Of a DNA stretch of 64,000 nucleotides, positions 60,439 to 64,000 are shown piece after piece. A program made the position numbers and the translations under genes. How positions within the stretch are numbered: position 1 is the first letter of the stretch; the number at the start of each line of letters is the position of its first letter. The DNA is taken from contig JBHWOX010000033.1 in NCBI GenBank assembly GCA_043424615.1, positions 1 through 64,000 on the forward strand, read 5' to 3'. The notes below the pieces were generated by a model. It did no database searches. It had not been told where the DNA came from and saw only the letters and a program-made list of their open reading frames with translations. This DNA is from JAUNQW01 sp043424615. Lineage in GTDB: Bacteria > Bacillota > Bacilli > Lactobacillales > Carnobacteriaceae_A.

Positions 60439-61500
60439 TTATAATTGAATGAAGTCGATGGGGGTAGTCATTAAATCCAAGCAACCATCCGCTGTAATTA
60501 ACAAGTCATTTTCAATGCGGACCCCACCTAAATCGGGCAGATAAATCCCAGGTTCATTGGTGATCACGTTATTCTCCTGCAAGGGCTTATGATTGCGGTG
60601 GCTAATAGCAGGACCTTCATGAATGTCCAAGCCAATGCCATGGCCGGTGGTATGGCCAAAGGCTTTCCCATAACCCTGGCTGCTAATATAATCACGAGCA
60701 ACGGCATCTAATTCACTTCCGGTCATACCCGCGCGAGCAGCTTCTGTCACTTTTTCATGAGCTGTTTTGACAATCTGATAAATCTCTTCTAACTGCTCAT
60801 CAACTTGACCGATCGCAAAAGTACGTGTCATATCAGACACATAGCCTTGATAATAACATCCAAAGTCGATGGTAATCATTTCATTTCGGCCTATTTTTTT
60901 AGGACTAGCCACCCCATGAGGCATAGCTGAACGGTAGCCACTTGCTACGATCGTATCGAAAGATAAACCACTGGCCCCTTGCTGACGCATGTAGAAATCT
61001 AATTCATTGGCTACTTCGATTTCGCTTTGGCCGACTTGAATAAAATCTAATATATGTTCAAAAGCATTTTCTGCAATGCGGACAGCTTCTTGAATTTTTT
61101 CGATTTCATCTTCTTCTTTTACTTGACGTAATTCTTCAATCAACATTTGATTGTCAACTAAAGGACAATCCACTTCAACATCAATAGCGTTATATTGGCT
61201 AATGGTCATGAAGTCTTCTTCAATGGCTAGTTGGGATAAATTCAGATCATTTACAATTTGACCTATACAGCCGTATAAGTCTCCCTGATGGTCGATGACT
61301 TCATAATCGTGAGCCTGTTCTTTGGCTTGTTCAGTATAACGCGAATCCGTCACAAAAAATCCATCCTGCTCACTAATCAGAGCTAAGCCTGTTGTTCCTG
61401 TGAAATTAGAAGCATAGCGTAAATTAAAGGGATCTAAGACTAATAAACCTTCTAAGTCAGTTTGAGCTAAAGCCTGTTGAATTTTTTCTAAGCGCGTCAT
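60439..61500 (-). CDS. M24 family Xaa-Pro aminopeptidase/dipeptidase
   Basis: A 353-residue metallopeptidase cleaving peptides with proline at position 2. It has an N-terminal creatinase-like domain (LDPFNLRYASNFTG) and a catalytic 'pita bread' domain. Metal ligands: D in ITIDFGCYYQGYVSD, D in VSDMTRTFA, H in GHTTGHGIGLDIHEG, E in NEPGIYLP, E in GVRIENDLLI. ATG 61500 has GGAG seven bases before it. It is followed by asp23 directly; efp, often between them, is absent. Confidence 0.94.
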   Translation of the reverse strand: MTRLEKIQQALAQTDLEGLLVLDPFNLRYASNFTGTTGLALISEQDGFFVTDSRYTEQAKEQAHDYEVIDHQGDLYGCIGQIVNDLNLSQLAIEEDFMTISQYNAIDVEVDCPLVDNQMLIEELRQVKEEDEIEKIQEAVRIAENAFEHILDFIQVGQSEIEVANELDFYMRQQGASGLSFDTIVASGYRSAMPHGVASPKKIGRNEMITIDFGCYYQGYVSDMTRTFAIGQVDEQLEEIYQIVKTAHEKVTEAARAGMTGSELDAVARDYISSQGYGKAFGHTTGHGIGLDIHEGPAISHRNHKPLQENNVITNEPGIYLPDLGGVRIENDLLITADGCLDLMTTPIDFIQL

Positions 61501-61669
61501 CGCGTCCACTCCTTCAAAATCATGCAAAGTTTCTAAATAATTATAACAAAACTAAGGCTGAAAATAAATCTAAGGCGAGCTAAAGCCTTTTATTTATTTT
61601 TAAAAGAAAAATTCAAGCCTAAAATGCGTATCTTAAAGTGGGCCCAGAAAAAAACTCAGGAGGAATATT

Positions 61670-61978
61670 ATGTTGAAACAACTGCTTCAAGATGAGAAGG
61701 GATTCACCCTTTTAGAAATGCTTGTTGTTTTATTCGTCATTGGTTTACTTTTACTCGTCATCATCCCCAATATCAGCCAACATCAGGATTCGGCTCAAAA
61801 TAAAGGGGATCTGGCGTTCGCTTCTACACTGCAAACACAAGTAGACCTCTACCGCATGGATACCAAGCAAACTCCAACATCATTTGAGGCCTTGCGTGGA
61901 GATTATTTGACCGATGAGCAAGCCAGTAAAGCGGCAGAAAGTTACTCCATCGTCAATGGAAAAGTGCAAGGGCCATAG
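61670..61978 (+). CDS. comGC: Major competence pseudopilin ComGC
   Basis: A 102-residue type IV pilin-like protein. Short basic leader, then the prepilin peptidase site KG-FTLLEMLVVLFVIGLLLLV with Glu5 of the mature helix, followed by a small globular end. It is the main subunit of the DNA-uptake pilus. AGGAGGAATATT precedes the ATG. First gene of the operon here; comGA and comGB, normally before it, are missing. A weak resemblance to a competence sigma site (TGCGTATC) lies near 61629. Confidence 0.93.
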   Translation: MLKQLLQDEKGFTLLEMLVVLFVIGLLLLVIIPNISQHQDSAQNKGDLAFASTLQTQVDLYRMDTKQTPTSFEALRGDYLTDEQASKAAESYSIVNGKVQGP

Positions 61979-62426
61979 TGATTTGACCTCGCCCCTCCAA
62001 GCGGGCTTCACTTTAATAGAAAGTTTGATTAGTTTAATGATTGTCTCCCTCATACTCGCTCTGCCCAGCTACCATTCTAAGCAATACGCCATTCGCTTAG
62101 AAGAAGAATTATTTTTCAACCAAGTGGAAAGCAAAATGAATGAAATGCAAATGCAGGCGATTACCAGCAATAAAATGACCCATGTGCGCTTTTTAAAAGA
62201 TGGTGTTGTTTTTAAAAGCTCGATAAGGGCCGGTGAAATAGAGCGATGTTTGATAAGATATCCAGAATCTGTTGGCTTAATCAACAATCATTTATACTTT
62301 GACTTTAAAGGAGGTAGCGGTCGGACCAATCGTTTTAAACGCTTACGTTTTACTACGTCTAAAGGAGAATTAAACCTTGTTTTTCAAATTTCAAACGGCC
62401 GTTACCACTTTACTCGGCCGTCCTGA
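61956..62426 (+). CDS. comGD: Competence minor pseudopilin ComGD
   Basis: About 156 residues with a prepilin motif QAG-FTLIESLISLMIVSLIL and a soluble end (VFQISNGRYHFTR). Start uncertain: ATG 61956 gives a 17-residue leader but no ribosome site; TTG 61983 has AAGGG ten bases before it and gives an 8-residue leader typical of pseudopilins. Overlaps comGC, suggesting coupled translation. Confidence 0.85.
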   Translation: MEKCKGHSDLTSPLQAGFTLIESLISLMIVSLILALPSYHSKQYAIRLEEELFFNQVESKMNEMQMQAITSNKMTHVRFLKDGVVFKSSIRAGEIERCLIRYPESVGLINNHLYFDFKGGSGRTNRFKRLRFTTSKGELNLVFQISNGRYHFTRPS

Positions 62427-62700
62427 CGGCTATATTTTAATCGAAAGTATGATTTCTTTAAGTCTCATCTCTTTTATTTTAATCACTCTTATCCCCCACC
62501 TGAGCCTTAACATGGCGAGACTAGAAGAAGGAAAGGAGAAAATTGAAATGATGCGTGTCCTCCATGACTATTCTTATCAGGATGGGGTTGAAAGGAGGGA
62601 CGGTCCATACACTATCTATTCCACTCATCCGCATGACATTTCAATTCAACACAATTATGGCCAATTGGAAGAAAGAATCTGGCTTCAAGACATTCGTTAA
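62377..62700 (+). CDS. comGE: Competence minor pseudopilin ComGE
   Basis: A 107-residue pilin-like protein: DG-YILIESMISLSLISFILITL is the membrane/assembly helix with the mature Glu5. Starts at a TTG with AAAGGAG nine bases before, inside the comGD 3' end. Assigned by position and motif; sequence conservation in this subunit is low. Confidence 0.8.
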   Translation: MFFKFQTAVTTLLGRPDGYILIESMISLSLISFILITLIPHLSLNMARLEEGKEKIEMMRVLHDYSYQDGVERRDGPYTIYSTHPHDISIQHNYGQLEERIWLQDIR

Positions 62701-63181
62701 TCCACAAGGTGGTTTTAGCTTACTGGAAGCCTTACTTGCCCTATTTGTTTTAAGTCTTTCGCTCACCTTAATAAGTTCATTTGTGAATTCTTTGAACCAT
62801 CTGCCAGCTCGCTTAGATCACAGCAAGCAGGTCGAATGGCATATCTTTCTTCATCAATTGCCTCATGAGGTGGACGGCTACTATCTCGCCTATGCCAGCC
62901 ATCGGGGAGCCACTTTTAAGACCGACCACCCTCATAACCATAGTAGTTCTGTCATCGATATCACCTACCGCCACCGATCATTGATCCGCCGGGTTAATTA
63001 TCGTGGCTTCCAACCCTTGCTAACTGATATTCAAAGTATGCATTTTCAGCAGCTAGCTAATCAACTTTTAGCCATTCAAGTCACTTTCACAAATGGTGAA
63101 AATTATCAGGCCGTCGTTCGTATCCCAACCCCTCCCCCTGCCGAAATTACAGCAAAAAGGAGGGATGAAAGTGAACGATAA
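62657..63181 (+). CDS. comGF: Competence minor pseudopilin ComGF
   Basis: About 174 residues with QGG-FSLLEALLALFVLSLSLTL near residue 17 and a beta-rich end including VDGYYLAYASHRGA and SVIDITYRHRSLIRR, the ComGF pattern. ATG 62657 (MANWKKESG) gives a leader of suitable length; the longer frame only overlaps comGE. No clear ribosome site, so coupling to comGE is likely. Confidence 0.85.
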   Translation: MANWKKESGFKTFVNPQGGFSLLEALLALFVLSLSLTLISSFVNSLNHLPARLDHSKQVEWHIFLHQLPHEVDGYYLAYASHRGATFKTDHPHNHSSSVIDITYRHRSLIRRVNYRGFQPLLTDIQSMHFQQLANQLLAIQVTFTNGENYQAVVRIPTPPPAEITAKRRDESER

Positions 63182-63560
63182 GGGAGCCATATTACCCACT
63201 GTTATGGTTTTGATGACACTCTCTGTCCTTTTAGTCATGGCTGCATCTGTCCTATTTAAAAGTCATCATCATGAAAATATCATGATTGAAGACAGCTATA
63301 GATTAAAAACCATGTTGAACATGGTTGAAAATGATTTATTGGATTTTGACTGTGAACGTAAAGATTATGATTATTTTTTTAACCAGGGTCGGGTTCATGT
63401 CCAATACCTTCCCCCTACTCACTATCTTTTAACCGGAACCCTAGACAATGGTTTTGAAAATAAGCGCTATGTCTTACTGCCGATGGTTGAAGAAACTCTT
63501 ATTGAAGAAGAGAAAGATGAATCTATTGAAGGAGCAGAACTCCCTACTCAAAAAAAGTAA
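63171..63560 (+). CDS. comGG: Competence minor pseudopilin ComGG-like
   Basis: About 129 residues: NDKGAILPTVMVLMTLSVLL (atypical prepilin-like helix without the FTLxE core), then a polar domain and a very acidic tail (EEEKDES). GTG 63171 has AAAGGAGG seven bases before it; the ATG two codons earlier touches that site. The K at the usual cleavage place is replaced by KG-AILP, as often in ComGG. Last gene; a terminator follows at 63599. Confidence 0.75.
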   Translation: MNDKGAILPTVMVLMTLSVLLVMAASVLFKSHHHENIMIEDSYRLKTMLNMVENDLLDFDCERKDYDYFFNQGRVHVQYLPPTHYLLTGTLDNGFENKRYVLLPMVEETLIEEEKDESIEGAELPTQKK

Positions 63561-63598
63561 GAAAGTCATCTAAGTTCTGCTTCTCAATGATTTAAAAG

Positions 63599-63635
63599 AA
63601 AACGACCCCTTCCCAAAAAGGAAGCGGTCGTTTTT
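63599..63635. terminator. Bidirectional terminator after comGG
   Basis: AAAACGACCcCTTCC-CAAAAA-GGAAGcGGTCGTTTT with A and T runs on the two sides, between convergent genes. Confidence 0.88.
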
Positions 63636-63643
63636 GAAACTGA

Positions 63644-64000
63644 CTAGGCTTTATTTTTTAAGCTCAGGCCTAAACCAGCTAATAGACTAGGAAGAGCTAT
63701 CAATAAGGCTGTTCCAGCCAAACCTGTTGATGGTAAAGTCGTTTGATCTGACTGGCTAGTCGAAAGAATTAGTGAATCAGGAGATGCTGTATGGTTGGCA
63801 GGATCCTCTAGACTGACTTGTTCGGCTTTCATTTGAGTCTGAGATAAGGTGTTGCTTGAATTGTCAACTTTTGCCTTTTGATTATCAGTTGAGACGGCTT
63901 TAGAAGGACTAGAATTTTCAGAAGAAGAATTCTGCACTGTTTTTTCTAATTCTTTGACCTTCTCATTTAAGTCTTTTAATTTAAGATTAATTTGTTTGAG
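63644..64000 (-). CDS. LPXTG-anchored surface protein, C-terminal part (continues past the window)
   Basis: The minus-strand frame is open from the window edge to TAA 63644. It reads a predicted coiled coil (LKDLNEKVKELEKTV), a Ser/Thr/Gln-rich spacer of about 70 residues, then the sortase signal LPSTG, a hydrophobic helix (LAGTALLIALPSLLAGLGL) and the basic tail SLKNKA. Sortase A would link it to peptidoglycan. The N-terminal part is outside the window, so the function is not known. The apparent GTG start at 63937 is internal. Confidence 0.88.
   Translation of the reverse strand, partial: LKQINLKLKDLNEKVKELEKTVQNSSSENSSPSKAVSTDNQKAKVDNSSNTLSQTQMKAEQVSLEDPANHTASPDSLILSTSQSDQTTLPSTGLAGTALLIALPSLLAGLGLSLKNKA

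Noticed and set aside
1..64000. CRISPR arrays, tRNA or rRNA genes, prophage or insertion sequences
   Set aside because: None seen on either strand: no regularly spaced repeats, no clover-leaf-like clusters and no transposase or phage proteins.

Overview
The window looks like chromosomal DNA of a low-GC Gram-positive bacterium of the order Lactobacillales; an Aerococcaceae or Carnobacteriaceae relative would fit, but I cannot name the genus. The evidence is the strong AGGAGG ribosome binding sites, the Firmicutes gene blocks rny-recA-pgsA-rodZ-ymfH-ymfF-ftsK and recN-argR-tlyA-ispA-xseB-xseA-nusB, a ComG pseudopilin operon, an LPXTG surface protein, and T-box, lysine-riboswitch, LexA (DinR-type) and CcpA (cre) signals. 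I see no rRNA, tRNA, CRISPR array, insertion sequence or prophage.

Layout. 0-3.5 kb: an HD hydrolase, a TrmH-family RNA methyltransferase cut by an in-frame stop, a pRiA4b ORF-3-like protein and a GNAT acetyltransferase. 3.5-10.7 kb: a branched-chain amino acid ABC importer (livJHMGF), a CBS-ACT protein, and a second, stand-alone binding protein. Each binding protein is preceded by a leader that the ORF list misses: a short peptide rich in Val/Ile codons (first) or Leu codons (second), followed by alternative hairpins and an intrinsic terminator. 10.7-13.1 kb: an FtsX-type ABC exporter and a DUF4418-like gene broken by a stop codon. 13.2-15.8 kb: a polar amino acid importer under a T-box whose features point to histidine. 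16-21.3 kb: ATP-dependent PEP carboxykinase with a cre site, a CDF cation transporter, flavodoxin, an M29 aminopeptidase and a LexA-controlled YolD-like gene. 21.3-24.9 kb: proC and an amino acid importer under a lysine riboswitch. 25-36.5 kb: two tandem UroD/MtaA-like proteins, a membrane protein with a possible permuted papain-fold domain, a PLP homeostasis protein, a DUF1275 protein, an ECF transporter with a nucleoside hydrolase, D-serine dehydratase and MsrB. 36.5-61.5 kb: a core block of repair, envelope, competence-related and isoprenoid genes. 61.6-63.6 kb: comGC to comGG without comGA or comGB. The window ends inside an LPXTG protein gene.

Taken together, this is an amino-acid scavenger's chromosome. 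Three importers are controlled by three RNA mechanisms: leader-peptide attenuation for branched-chain amino acids, a T-box and a riboswitch. The most interesting item is the pair of homologous leader attenuators. They share the same bulged pairing scheme with compensating sequence changes but carry different regulatory codons. Other unusual points are two nonsense-interrupted genes, a response regulator lacking its phosphoacceptor aspartate, and an orphan SOS-controlled yolD gene.
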